Part shown: positions 1 through 5,744 of the stretch, piece after piece
Layout of the letters: the number at the start of each line of letters is the position of its first letter
Numbering within the stretch: the first letter of the stretch is position 1
DNA from: Elusimicrobia bacterium RIFCSPHIGHO2_02_FULL_57_9
GTDB taxonomy: Bacteria; Elusimicrobiota; Elusimicrobia; UBA1565; UBA9628
DNA: 10,264 nt
Assembly (NCBI GenBank): GCA_001800015.1
Contig: MGUO01000198.1
Location: 1-10,264, forward strand
Direction: 5' to 3'
Position numbers and translations under genes: made by a program
Notes under the pieces: generated by a model
The model's database searches: none
The model's input: the letters and a program-made list of their open reading frames with translations, nothing else
What the model was told of the DNA's origin: nothing

Positions 1-134
1 TGTTCAACCTGCGTGTAAGCCGGGACCGCGGCTGCGGCCAGGGAGATGATGCTGAAAAATAATCTCCTGATTTGACGTGAAATCCTCGGTGGTGAGTACG
101 ATTCGAGCAATTGAGACGATGACTGATGCTTCAT
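1..134 (-). CDS. Exported protein, N-terminal part only (possible outer-membrane receptor)
   Basis: Reading leftwards, a perfect SD (AAGGAGG, 139-145) lies 4 nt before an ATG at 134. The frame stays open for 44 codons to the window edge, so only the N-terminus is present. Residues 1-24 are polar and basic (MKHQSSSQLLESY..., then RISRQIRRL). A hydrophobic stretch LFFSIISLAAAAVPA follows and ends in AYTQVE, which looks like a signal peptide with an unusually long n-region and a cleavage site near VPA-YTQ. The gene lies 55 bp downstream of the DUF2946-like gene on the same strand, so the two are probably co-transcribed. DUF2946 proteins often precede TonB-dependent metal receptors, so this could be such a receptor. 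That identity is inference from position; export is what the sequence shows. Confidence 0.6.
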   Translation of the reverse strand, partial: MKHQSSSQLLESYSPPRISRQIRRLFFSIISLAAAAVPAYTQVE

Positions 135-189
135 TTCTCCTCCTTGGTGACAAGACCTGGTCAGGCAACTGCGGCCTGGAAGGCTGTTG

Positions 190-576
190 TTACGCCGGAG
201 GAGGACTGCGGGGGGACGCGCCACCTCGATCCGTAAAGGAAATGCGCGGAGAAGAAACGTCGGATACAGCCGTCAACTTGGGTGTCGGCGGATGGAAGGA
301 ATACGACTGAAGAGGAACGGCGTGCCGGAAAGACGACAGCTCCGGACAGATACGGCATGAGGCCGGATCGTGATGGTGATGTCGAGAGCCGGAATCACCA
401 GCATCCGCCTCTATTGCGGCGTCCGAAGCAGAAGAGCCGTCGTGATGGTAGGCCGCTTCGGCAACGGCTGTCTGCCATTCGTGGGCGACCGGAAGCGCGA
501 CTTGCGCAAAAAGCGAAAACAGGCACAAAAGCGCGCCGAACCTTTTCAGGGAATGGCTGAATCGCCGCGAGGTCAT
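190..576 (-). CDS. Small secreted His/Cys-rich protein, DUF2946-like
   Basis: The product is 128 aa from the ATG at 576; a TTG one codon upstream (579) is also possible. Residues 1-31 form a signal peptide, with a basic start (TSRRFSHSLKRF), the hydrophobic core GALLCLFSLFAQVAL and a likely cut near PVA-HE. The mature part has H44-H45, then HHHHDPASCRIC at 66-77, an obvious metal-binding candidate (four His plus a Cys-x-x-Cys pair). It ends in a Pro-rich tail, GGASPRSPPPA. Short length, exported His/Cys motif and Pro-rich end resemble the DUF2946 family, whose function is unknown but which is often beside copper or TonB-receptor genes. It is the first gene of a minus-strand unit that continues into the partial exported gene. 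There is no SD, and a promoter lies immediately upstream. A role in metal handling outside the cytoplasm is inference. Confidence 0.65.
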   Translation of the reverse strand: MTSRRFSHSLKRFGALLCLFSLFAQVALPVAHEWQTAVAEAAYHHDGSSASDAAIEADAGDSGSRHHHHDPASCRICPELSSFRHAVPLQSYSFHPPTPKLTAVSDVSSPRISFTDRGGASPRSPPPA

Positions 577-588
577 CAAGCTAAAATA

Positions 589-617
589 TTTTTAACAAGT
601 TTGCCTGATCCTGTCAA
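589..617 (-). promoter_or_regulatory. Sigma70-type promoter for the DUF2946-like gene
   Basis: On the minus strand a perfect -35 TTGACA (612-617) is followed after 17 bp by TAAAAA (589-594), a 4/6 match to TATAAT. Transcription would begin near 582, only about 6 nt before the ATG at 576, which agrees with the lack of an SD. A second hexamer, TATTTT (583-588), lies exactly 6 nt before the ATG and would give a leaderless start, but it is badly spaced (23 bp) from this -35. Confidence 0.5.
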
Positions 618-650
618 GCGCTGCCCCTTATTGTTGTAAAATCAGCAAAT

Positions 651-723
651 CGGGGTATAGCTCAATTGGTAGAGCGCTTGGTTTGGGACCAAGAGGTTTT
701 CGGTTCAAGCCCGAATACCCCGA
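651..723 (+). tRNA. tRNA-Pro (anticodon TGG)
   Basis: This is a complete cloverleaf of 73 nt. The acceptor stem CGGGGTA (651-657) pairs with TACCCCG (716-722), followed by discriminator A723. The D-arm contains AGCTCAATTGGTAGAGC. The anticodon stem CTTGG/CCAAG (677-681/689-693) encloses the loop TTTGGGA, with anticodon TGG at 684-686. The T-loop carries GGTTCAAGC. The C1-G72 pair and the TGG anticodon are expected for tRNA-Pro reading CCN codons. CCA is not encoded, so it must be added after transcription. Its promoter would overlap the divergent one serving the DUF2946-like gene; a TAAAAT at 637-642 is a plausible -10, but I see no good -35. Confidence 0.97.
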
Positions 724-829
724 AGCTTTTTCGTCGGATAGAGGTCGCAGGGTCTTTGTTGTTGCTTGCGCCTATTTGCGGCTTTTAGGGGTCCTTTTGG
801 TACAGGCTAGGCACAAAGAAAGGAGGCCC

Positions 830-877
830 ATGGGTCGGAAGCTTGTTGCGCTAGGCCGCGACAGGGCCTTGTGTTAA
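830..877 (+). CDS. Possible 15-codon small ORF behind a strong SD
   Basis: AAAGGAGG (819-826) is followed after 3 nt by ATG (830), and the frame MGRKLVALGRDRALC ends in TAA at 875-877. The SD is excellent but rather close, and the peptide resembles nothing I know. A second SD-like TAGGAGG begins 13 nt after the stop (891-897) but has no ATG, GTG or TTG at a proper distance. This could be a leader peptide, a decayed gene or chance. It is the only coding signal in the 285-bp gap between the tRNA and the XRE gene; no terminator or known RNA family is recognisable there. Confidence 0.2.
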   Translation: MGRKLVALGRDRALC

Positions 878-1008
878 GATATTTTTAGGAGGCAAAGAAA
901 AGAGAAAAATTGACTAAATAAATTTTGACTTCGCCCGGGACCGTGCATAAGAGTGCGGTAAGCTCACCTCGATGTTGAGGGGGCACATTCTAAACCGGAT
1001 TGAAGCCG

Positions 1009-1383
1009 CTATTTGCGGATGATTTGCCGCAGAGCCTTAACCCTCCTGGGGTTTTCAAGCTCCTTTAAAACGTCCAACAGTTCGGCTTTCTGAACGGGAG
1101 TGCGGTCGTGAAAAAGAGAATTCAGTCTTTGCTTTAGCTTGTATTCCGGCGCGGCCCGTTGCTGGGGAACGTCCCGAAATAACTCAGAAAGCGGGATATC
1201 CAGGGCCTTGGCGAGCTTGGCCGCGGTAAGCAGGCTGGGCATTTTCTTCCCAGTTTCTATGTAAGCAAGAAATCCCGCATCAATGCCGGCCAGCTCGGCC
1301 AGTTGGCTGATGGTCAGGTCCGCTTGTTTGCGCCGCTTGCGCACGGCGGAGGCGATCCCCGCCATTATTTTTCTCTCGTCCAT
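1009..1383 (-). CDS. XRE-family helix-turn-helix transcriptional regulator
   Basis: The product is a 124-aa probable cytoplasmic DNA-binding protein. Residues about 8-70 form an HTH_3 (Cro/C1-type) domain: AVRKRRKQADLTISQLAELAGI, then DAGFLAYIETGKKMPSLLTAAKLAKALDIPLSELF, with the usual S/T-x-x-x-L-A pattern and the 'IE.G...PS' recognition-helix end. The remainder (about 71-124) is basic and helical, without a recognisable sensor domain, and may dimerise. I chose the ATG at 1383. The frame stays open to a GTG at 1500, but those 39 codons are AT-rich, hydrophobic and overlap the divergent promoter region. ATG 1365, behind GAGAGA, is a possible alternative. The divergent arrangement with the receiver gene at 1491 and the palindrome between them suggest it controls itself and/or that gene; this is inference. 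Confidence 0.85.
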   Translation of the reverse strand: MDERKIMAGIASAVRKRRKQADLTISQLAELAGIDAGFLAYIETGKKMPSLLTAAKLAKALDIPLSELFRDVPQQRAAPEYKLKQRLNSLFHDRTPVQKAELLDVLKELENPRRVKALRQIIRK

Positions 1384-1447
1384 GCCCGTCAGACATATTA
1401 CGGCTATTACATGAATGGTGAAATATCCTAATAGACAATATAAATAT

Positions 1448-1464
1448 AATGTCCTATTGACATT
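1448..1464. promoter_or_regulatory. Palindromic operator candidate in the XRE/receiver intergenic region
   Basis: AATGTC-CTATT-GACATT is a perfect 6+6 bp inverted repeat with a 5-nt spacer. A related near-copy, AATAGACA (1430-1437), is inverted relative to TGTCCTATT (1450-1458), differing by one missing base. The right arm overlaps the TTGACA -35 of the plus-strand receiver gene, so a bound protein would block or alter that promoter. The XRE protein encoded next door is the natural candidate to bind here. The symmetry is seen directly; the function is inferred. Confidence 0.45.
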
Positions 1465-1484
1465 TAGTGTGATTCGGTTATGCT
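1457..1484 (+). promoter_or_regulatory. Promoter of the receiver gene, placed for a leaderless transcript
   Basis: A perfect -35 TTGACA (1457-1462), a 16-bp spacer and a -10 TATGCT (1479-1484, 4/6) precede the gene. The standard 6-nt gap after the -10 puts transcription start exactly on the A of the ATG at 1491. There is no SD in the intervening GGTTATGCTTAATTA, so a leaderless mRNA is likely. Confidence 0.55.
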
Positions 1485-1490
1485 TAATTA

Positions 1491-1850
1491 ATGAAGGCAC
1501 TGGTCGTGGATAATGAGGAATTGACGCGCTTAGTGCTTGCGAGGCTTTTGATCAGGGCGGGCTGGATGGTCCAGGCCGCCACCGGCGGCAAGGAGGCCCT
1601 GCAAGCCTTTGAGGCCGGGCGGTTTGATGTGGCTATTATCGACGTGGACCTCGGAGAAGGGCCGGATGGCATTGCCGTGGCCCGGCAATTGAGAAGCCTT
1701 GAGCCGGAATTGCGGGTTATCCTGGTATCGGGAGATATCTTAAATGAGACCAGGGTTCGGGAAGCGGGATTGGAAAACTTTCTGCTGAAGCCATTTGAAA
1801 TTCAAGCCCTTCTGAGCAGGGTCGCTTCGCCGCAAGCGCGTCCCGCTTGA
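1491..1850 (+). CDS. Stand-alone receiver-domain response regulator
   Basis: The 119-aa protein consists of a single CheY-like receiver fold with no output domain. It starts MKALVVDNEE, so the usual acidic pair is D7 with N8 in place of the second acid (E9 and E10 follow). Phosphoacceptor D51 lies in AIIDVDLGEGPDG, the switch residue is S80 (ILVSGD) and the conserved lysine is K100 (LLKPFE). It should be phosphorylated by a histidine kinase encoded elsewhere and act by protein contact. The ATG is the first codon after a good promoter and seems to be leaderless. Its stop codon is separated by one base from the stop of the convergent receiver gene at 1852, leaving no room for a terminator between them. 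The partner kinase and target are unknown. Confidence 0.9.
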   Translation: MKALVVDNEELTRLVLARLLIRAGWMVQAATGGKEALQAFEAGRFDVAIIDVDLGEGPDGIAVARQLRSLEPELRVILVSGDILNETRVREAGLENFLLKPFEIQALLSRVASPQARPA

Positions 1851-1851
1851 T

Positions 1852-2271
1852 TCAATGTTGGCCGCCGGGATTCTCAAGCCACTTGCGCACCGTGGCGGTG
1901 AGCCTGTTTAAGTCAAAAGGCTTAGAGATATAGCCGTTGGCGCCGCAGGATAGGGCTTTTTCCACTGCTTTTACCTGGCCCAGGCCGGTCAGCATCAAGA
2001 CTGGAATTTTCTCGAGCTTGGGATTGCCTTTGATGTTGAGGCAGGCGTCATAGCCCGTGATCCCAGGCATTTCGATATCCAGAAGAATCAGGTCGGGCAG
2101 GTTTTTTAAAGCCAGCTGTATCCCGTCGGCCGCATTCGGCGAGCCTAGAACGTCCAAGCCCATTTGTACCAGAGTTTCTTCCACCAAAACTCGGTTGATC
2201 TCGTCATCGTCGATGTGAAGAATCAGCGGTTTTTCGCGCTTGGGCTTGGAGAATACGTTGAACAATCCCAT
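1852..2271 (-). CDS. Stand-alone receiver-domain response regulator, last gene of the sdh operon
   Basis: The 139-aa protein has a short basic lead (MGLFNVFSKPKREKP) and then one complete receiver domain. Its acidic pair is D22/D23 (LHIDDDE), phosphoacceptor D65 (LILLDIEMPG), switch T95 (VLMLTG) and K117 (ISKPFD). No DNA-binding or enzymatic output domain follows, so it should act by protein-protein contact. The ATG at 2271 is 8 nt after the sdhB stop, with a GAGG motif overlapping that stop about 6 nt upstream, so it is translated from the sdhCAB message. It resembles the receivers of PleD/CheY-like proteins more than its convergent neighbour at 1491. Why a receiver is tied to succinate dehydrogenase is not evident; a link between respiratory state and signalling is only inference. 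Confidence 0.9.
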   Translation of the reverse strand: MGLFNVFSKPKREKPLILHIDDDEINRVLVEETLVQMGLDVLGSPNAADGIQLALKNLPDLILLDIEMPGITGYDACLNIKGNPKLEKIPVLMLTGLGQVKAVEKALSCGANGYISKPFDLNRLTATVRKWLENPGGQH

Positions 2272-2279
2272 CTAGCGCC

Positions 2280-3026
2280 TCATTCGGAAAGGAGGGTCGC
2301 CCTTAAGTATTCGCGGTTAAGCCGCGCGATATTGGACATCTTGATTTCCTTGGGGCAGGCTGCTTCGCATTCCGTTTCATTAGAGCAATTGCCGAAGCCT
2401 TCCGCGTCCATGGCTTTGCGCATGGCCAGCACACGCTTTTCCCGTTCGGGCTGCCCTTGCGGAAGAAGCGAGTACTGCGAGACCTTGGCCGAGACAAAGA
2501 GCATAGCCGAAGCGTTGGGGCAGGCGGCCACGCAGGCCCCGCAGCCGATGCAGGCGGCGGCATCCATAGCCCTTTCCGCCCTGTCCTTTGAGATCAGGAC
2601 GGCGTTGCCGTCCACGGCATTGCCGGTATTGACCGAGATAAAGCCCCCCGCGGCCAGCACCCGGTCGAAAGCCGAACGGTCCACCACTAAATCCTTGACC
2701 GAGGGAAATGCCTTGGCGCGGAACGGCTCGACGGTGATTATATCGCCGTCTTTAAACTTGCGCATATGGAGCTGGCAGGTGGCCGTTGCTCTTTCGGGTC
2801 CGTGGGCCTGGCCGTTGATGACCAGGCTGCACATTCCGCAAATGCCTTCGCGGCAGTCTGAGTCGAAAGCCACGGATTGCTCGCCTTTCTTGGCCAAATT
2901 TTCATTGAGCACATCCAGCATCTCCAGGAAAGAGATGTCCGGGGAAATATCCTCCACGCGGTATTCAACCAAGCGGCCCTGAGCGGTGGGCCCGTTTTGA
3001 CGCCAAATCCTTAATGTTAAATTCAT
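2280..3026 (-). CDS. sdhB: Succinate dehydrogenase/fumarate reductase iron-sulfur subunit
   Basis: This 248-aa subunit passes electrons from the FAD of SdhA to the quinone site through three Fe-S clusters on the cytoplasmic face of the membrane. All 11 expected cysteines are present: C58, C63, C66 and C84 for [2Fe-2S]; C159, C162, C165 and C224 for [4Fe-4S]; C169, C214 and C220 for [3Fe-4S]. Motifs include CREGICGMCSLVING, ACIGCGACVAACPN and ETECEAACPKEI. The start region MNLTLRIWRQ and the stretch SFLEMLDVLNE match the family that accompanies a single b558 anchor. I chose ATG 3026 for its fit to family N-termini; TTG 3032 is an alternative, and neither has a well-placed SD (an AAGGAG inside the sdhA end is about 19 nt away). 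It follows sdhA by about 10 nt. Direction in vivo (oxidation or fumarate reduction) cannot be read from sequence. Confidence 0.97.
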   Translation of the reverse strand: MNLTLRIWRQNGPTAQGRLVEYRVEDISPDISFLEMLDVLNENLAKKGEQSVAFDSDCREGICGMCSLVINGQAHGPERATATCQLHMRKFKDGDIITVEPFRAKAFPSVKDLVVDRSAFDRVLAAGGFISVNTGNAVDGNAVLISKDRAERAMDAAACIGCGACVAACPNASAMLFVSAKVSQYSLLPQGQPEREKRVLAMRKAMDAEGFGNCSNETECEAACPKEIKMSNIARLNREYLRATLLSE

Positions 3027-3035
3027 TCGCAAACT

Positions 3036-4949
3036 TTAAGCATAGCTCCTTTGGGCTACGTGCACGTTCTCGAATTCGAGAGGCTCCTTATGCAAAATGG
3101 GTTCGCCCTCCGTGCCGGTGAATTCCCAGGCCGCGACATGGGAAAAATTATTGTCGTCGCGCTTGGCCTCTCCGTCCTCGGTCTGGTACTCCTCGCGGAA
3201 ATGCCCGCCGCAGGATTCGCGGCGCTCTCGGGCGTCCTTGGCCAGGAGTTGGGCGAATTCCAGGTAATCCGCCACTCGCCCGGCGCGTTCCAGGGTCATG
3301 TTAAACTCGGCGCCGCTGCCGGTGACGTTCACATTCTTCCAAAACTCCTCGCGCAGCTGAGGAATTTGAGCCAGCAGTTCCTTCAGGCCCTTATCGTTGC
3401 GGGACATTCCGCATTTATCCCACAGCAACGCCCCAAGCTCCTTGTGGAAATCAGCCGGCGTCCGCTTGCCTTTGATTGCAAGCAGGCGCTGAATGCCGGC
3501 CGAAACGGCCTTTTCAGCTTCTTTAAAAGAAGCATGCCCTGTCTCCACCTTGCCCAATTTGGAGCCGGCGAAGTAATTGCCGAGGGTATAGGGGATGATA
3601 AAATAGCCGTCGGCCAGGCCTTGCATCAAGGCTGATGCGCCCAGCCGGTTGGCCCCGTGATCCGAGAAATTGGCTTCGCCCAGGCAGAAAAGGCCCGTGA
3701 TCGTCGTCATCAGGTTGTAGTCCACCCAAAGCCCGCCCATGGCGTAATGCACCGCCGGGTAAATACGCATGGGAATCTGATAAGGGTCTTCACCCGTGAT
3801 ATGACGGTACATGTCGAAAAGGTTCCCATATTTTTCGCGGATGACGTTTAAGCCCATCCTTTTAATGGCATCGGCGAAATCCAAGTACACCGAAAGCCCG
3901 GTCCGGCCCACGCCCCTGCCGTCGTCTATGACCTGCTTGGCGTTGCGCGAGGCCACGTCCCGAGGCACAAGATTGCCGAAGTTGGGATATTTGCGTTCCA
4001 GATAGTAATCGCGCTCAGCCTCCGGGATGGCCTGCGGCGAGCGTTTGTCATTGGCTTTCTTGGGAACCCAGACGCGGCCGTCATTGCGCAGGCTTTCGCT
4101 CATCAAGGTCAGCTTGGATTGTTGGCCGCCGGAAACCGGGATGCAGGTCGGATGAATCTGGGTGAAGCAGGGATTGGCGAAAAGCGCGCCTTTCTTGTGG
4201 GCGCGCCAGGTCGCGCTGACGTTGGAGGCCAAGGCATTGGTGGAGAGATAAAAGACATTGCCGTAGCCCCCGGTGCAAAGCAAAACGGCGTCGCCGCAAT
4301 AGGATTCCAAGGCTCCGGTGACCAAATTGCGGCAGATTATGCCCCGAGCCGCGCCGTCGACCAAGATTAAATCCATCATTTCCCGCCGGGGGAATATCTT
4401 GACTTGTCCTGCCGCGACCTGGCGCATTAAGGCGCTGTAGGCTCCCAAGAGAAGCTGCTGGCCGGTTTGGCCGCGCGCGTAAAAAGTGCGCGAAACCTGG
4501 GCTCCGCCGAAAGAGCGGTTGGCCAGGGTGCCTCCGTATTCCCGCGCGAAGGGCACTCCTAGGGCCACGCAGTGGTCGATGATATTGTTACTGATCTGGG
4601 CCAGGCGATAAACATTGGCCTCGCGGGATCTGAAATCGCCGCCCTTGACCGTATCGTAAAAGAGCCGCCAAATGCTGTCGCCGTCGTTGGGATAGTTTTT
4701 GGCCGCGTTGATCCCACCCTGGGCGGCGATAGAATGAGCCCGCCGCGGCGAGTCCTGTATGCAAAAAACCTTGACGTTATAGCCCAGTTCGGCCAGGGAA
4801 GCGGCCGCGGAAGAGCCGGCAAGCCCGGTGCCCACTATCAGGACCTCGAATTTACGCTTATTAGCCGGGTTTACCAGCTTTATATCGAAGCGATGCTTGT
4901 CCCACTTTTTTTCGACGGGGCCCGATGGGATCTTGGAGTCGAGCTTCAC
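3036..4949 (-). CDS. sdhA: Succinate dehydrogenase/fumarate reductase flavoprotein subunit
   Basis: This 637-aa catalytic subunit interconverts succinate and fumarate at a covalently bound FAD. The nucleotide-binding motif VGTGLAGSSAAASLAELG is at 39-56. H72 in RRAHSIAAQGG is the expected FAD-linking histidine. Downstream are the active-site regions TQIHPTCIP, LVPRDVASRNAKQ, HYAMGGLWVDY and the FAD-contact GEANFSDHGANRLGASALMQG. I start at GTG 4949: it overlaps the sdhC stop as GTGA, has GGGAGG (4956-4961) 6 nt upstream, and yields the family N-terminus (M)KLDSKIP.GP...KW. The upstream ATG at 4979 would add ten unrelated residues read from sdhC. The KLDSKIP start, length and C-A-B gene order mark the b558-anchored type. 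It is translationally coupled to sdhC. Confidence 0.97.
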   Translation of the reverse strand: MKLDSKIPSGPVEKKWDKHRFDIKLVNPANKRKFEVLIVGTGLAGSSAAASLAELGYNVKVFCIQDSPRRAHSIAAQGGINAAKNYPNDGDSIWRLFYDTVKGGDFRSREANVYRLAQISNNIIDHCVALGVPFAREYGGTLANRSFGGAQVSRTFYARGQTGQQLLLGAYSALMRQVAAGQVKIFPRREMMDLILVDGAARGIICRNLVTGALESYCGDAVLLCTGGYGNVFYLSTNALASNVSATWRAHKKGALFANPCFTQIHPTCIPVSGGQQSKLTLMSESLRNDGRVWVPKKANDKRSPQAIPEAERDYYLERKYPNFGNLVPRDVASRNAKQVIDDGRGVGRTGLSVYLDFADAIKRMGLNVIREKYGNLFDMYRHITGEDPYQIPMRIYPAVHYAMGGLWVDYNLMTTITGLFCLGEANFSDHGANRLGASALMQGLADGYFIIPYTLGNYFAGSKLGKVETGHASFKEAEKAVSAGIQRLLAIKGKRTPADFHKELGALLWDKCGMSRNDKGLKELLAQIPQLREEFWKNVNVTGSGAEFNMTLERAGRVADYLEFAQLLAKDARERRESCGGHFREEYQTEDGEAKRDDNNFSHVAAWEFTGTEGEPILHKEPLEFENVHVAQRSYA

Positions 4950-5593
4950 CGCGCCCCTCCCGCCATAAAACCGAACCATAAAGGCAATAAGGCAAAACCC
5001 GCGGCGATAGCCGCGCTCAAAATCAGTCCCGTTCTTTTAATCGCGCTCATAGCGCGGGAATGGCCCACGCCGAAGGTGCGCAATGCGCTCTGAAAGCCGT
5101 GGCTTAAGTGCAGGCCCAGGCCTATCATGGCCGCTACGTAAAAGAGGGTGTAGACTTTGTTCTGGAAAGCGTCGAAGACGTGACGGTATAGGCTCTCTCT
5201 GTGCTCGGTAAATCGGAAAGTTTTGACGTGGATGACTAGAAAGGCCAGCAGCAGCAGCCCGGAAACCAACATGGCGCGGGAACCCCAGCTGCGCCCGCCC
5301 TTGCCTTTCTGCACTACATAAGGAACGGGCCGCGCCCGTCTATTCTCGTATTTGAGCTTGAGCGAAACCATGATATGCAGCAGAAATATCAGGGCCAGGC
5401 CGATTTCCGCCGCAGGCAGCAGGGGGTTTGCCTCCAGGACTTCGGCGTAATGGTTAAAGGTTCCTTCTCCGGCTAAAAGCAGGAGATTGCCCGCCAGATG
5501 GGTGATGAGAAAACAGCACAACAGCAGCCCGGCGGCCGCTACCGAAATTTTCCGACCGATCGAGGATGAGAAAAAATCGCCAAGGCAGCGCAT
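4946..5593 (-). CDS. sdhC: Succinate dehydrogenase/fumarate reductase cytochrome b558 membrane anchor
   Basis: This 215-aa integral membrane protein holds SdhAB to the membrane and carries electrons to quinone. Five hydrophobic segments are visible, at about 16-40, 60-80, 107-124, 148-166 and 187-210. Histidines H32, H73, H122 and H162 sit in the first four in the positions expected for axial ligands of two b-haems (compare the four ligands of Bacillus subtilis SdhC). GLHLSHGFQSALRTFG at 158-173 is a family hallmark. One five-helix subunit replaces the SdhC/SdhD pair of proteobacteria, and no sdhD is present. The ATG at 5593 has AGGA 5 nt upstream. It is the first gene of the operon sdhC-sdhA-sdhB-receiver. 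No convincing promoter was found; TTTACA (5634-5639) could be a -35, but no good -10 follows. Confidence 0.94.
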   Translation of the reverse strand: MRCLGDFFSSSIGRKISVAAAGLLLCCFLITHLAGNLLLLAGEGTFNHYAEVLEANPLLPAAEIGLALIFLLHIMVSLKLKYENRRARPVPYVVQKGKGGRSWGSRAMLVSGLLLLAFLVIHVKTFRFTEHRESLYRHVFDAFQNKVYTLFYVAAMIGLGLHLSHGFQSALRTFGVGHSRAMSAIKRTGLILSAAIAAGFALLPLWFGFMAGGAR

Positions 5594-5639
5594 GTAATTC
5601 CTACGGGGATGCTAGCATTTTTTTACTAAAATCTGTAAA

Positions 5640-5674
5640 GGCTCGTGGAGCATCGGCTCTCCACTATTTGAGCC
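5640..5674 (-). terminator. Hairpin between the acetyltransferase gene and sdhC
   Basis: GGCTC/GAGCC (5640-5644/5670-5674) encloses GTGGAG/CTCCAC (5645-5650/5659-5664) with an 8-nt loop. The stems stack on one side and leave a 5-nt bulge (TATTT on the plus strand) on the other. Read on the minus strand it is followed by TTTACAGATTTTAG, a poor U-tract. It could end the acetyltransferase transcript, or form structure in an sdh leader if the sdh promoter lies further upstream. Confidence 0.35.
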
Positions 5675-5744
5675 ATAGGCGCCAAAATAAAGCGCTGTTT
5701 CCCTCGGCCAGCGACTCGATGGCAAGTCGTTGCGCCGCGCGCCA

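Noticed and set aside
282..639. Plus-strand frames opposite the DUF2946-like gene.
   Set aside because: The minus-strand frame has a proper signal peptide, metal motif and promoter; the plus-strand frames are compositional shadows.
683..877. A 64-codon plus-strand frame starting inside the tRNA.
   Set aside because: Its start lies in the tRNA-Pro anticodon loop region with no SD. Only its last 15 codons, from 830, have an SD.
945..1006. Possible fragment of 23S rRNA: AAGAGTGCGGTAAGCTCAC resembles the AAGAGTGCGTAATAGCTCAC region, with further loose similarity ending in CTAAACCGG...GAAGCCGC.
   Set aside because: The match needs indels within the best-conserved part and then degrades quickly; flanking rRNA helices are absent. 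Chance is more likely. A nucleotide search against rRNA would settle it.
1384..1500. N-terminal extension of the XRE protein from GTG 1500, with a hydrophobic segment that could look like a membrane anchor.
   Set aside because: It is AT-rich, spans the divergent promoter and palindrome, and would overlap the receiver start; XRE domains normally start near ATG 1383.
2164..2982. A 272-codon plus-strand open frame.
   Set aside because: It lies antisense to sdhB and the receiver gene, both of which are unmistakable. The frame has no SD or recognisable domain and reflects the codon bias of the opposite strand.
3051..3635. A 194-codon plus-strand open frame, partly hydrophobic.
   Set aside because: It is antisense to sdhA; its composition mirrors that gene and no family is recognisable.
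4572..5093. A 173-codon plus-strand open frame across the sdhA/sdhC junction.
   Set aside because: It is antisense to two clear genes, has no SD and no domain.
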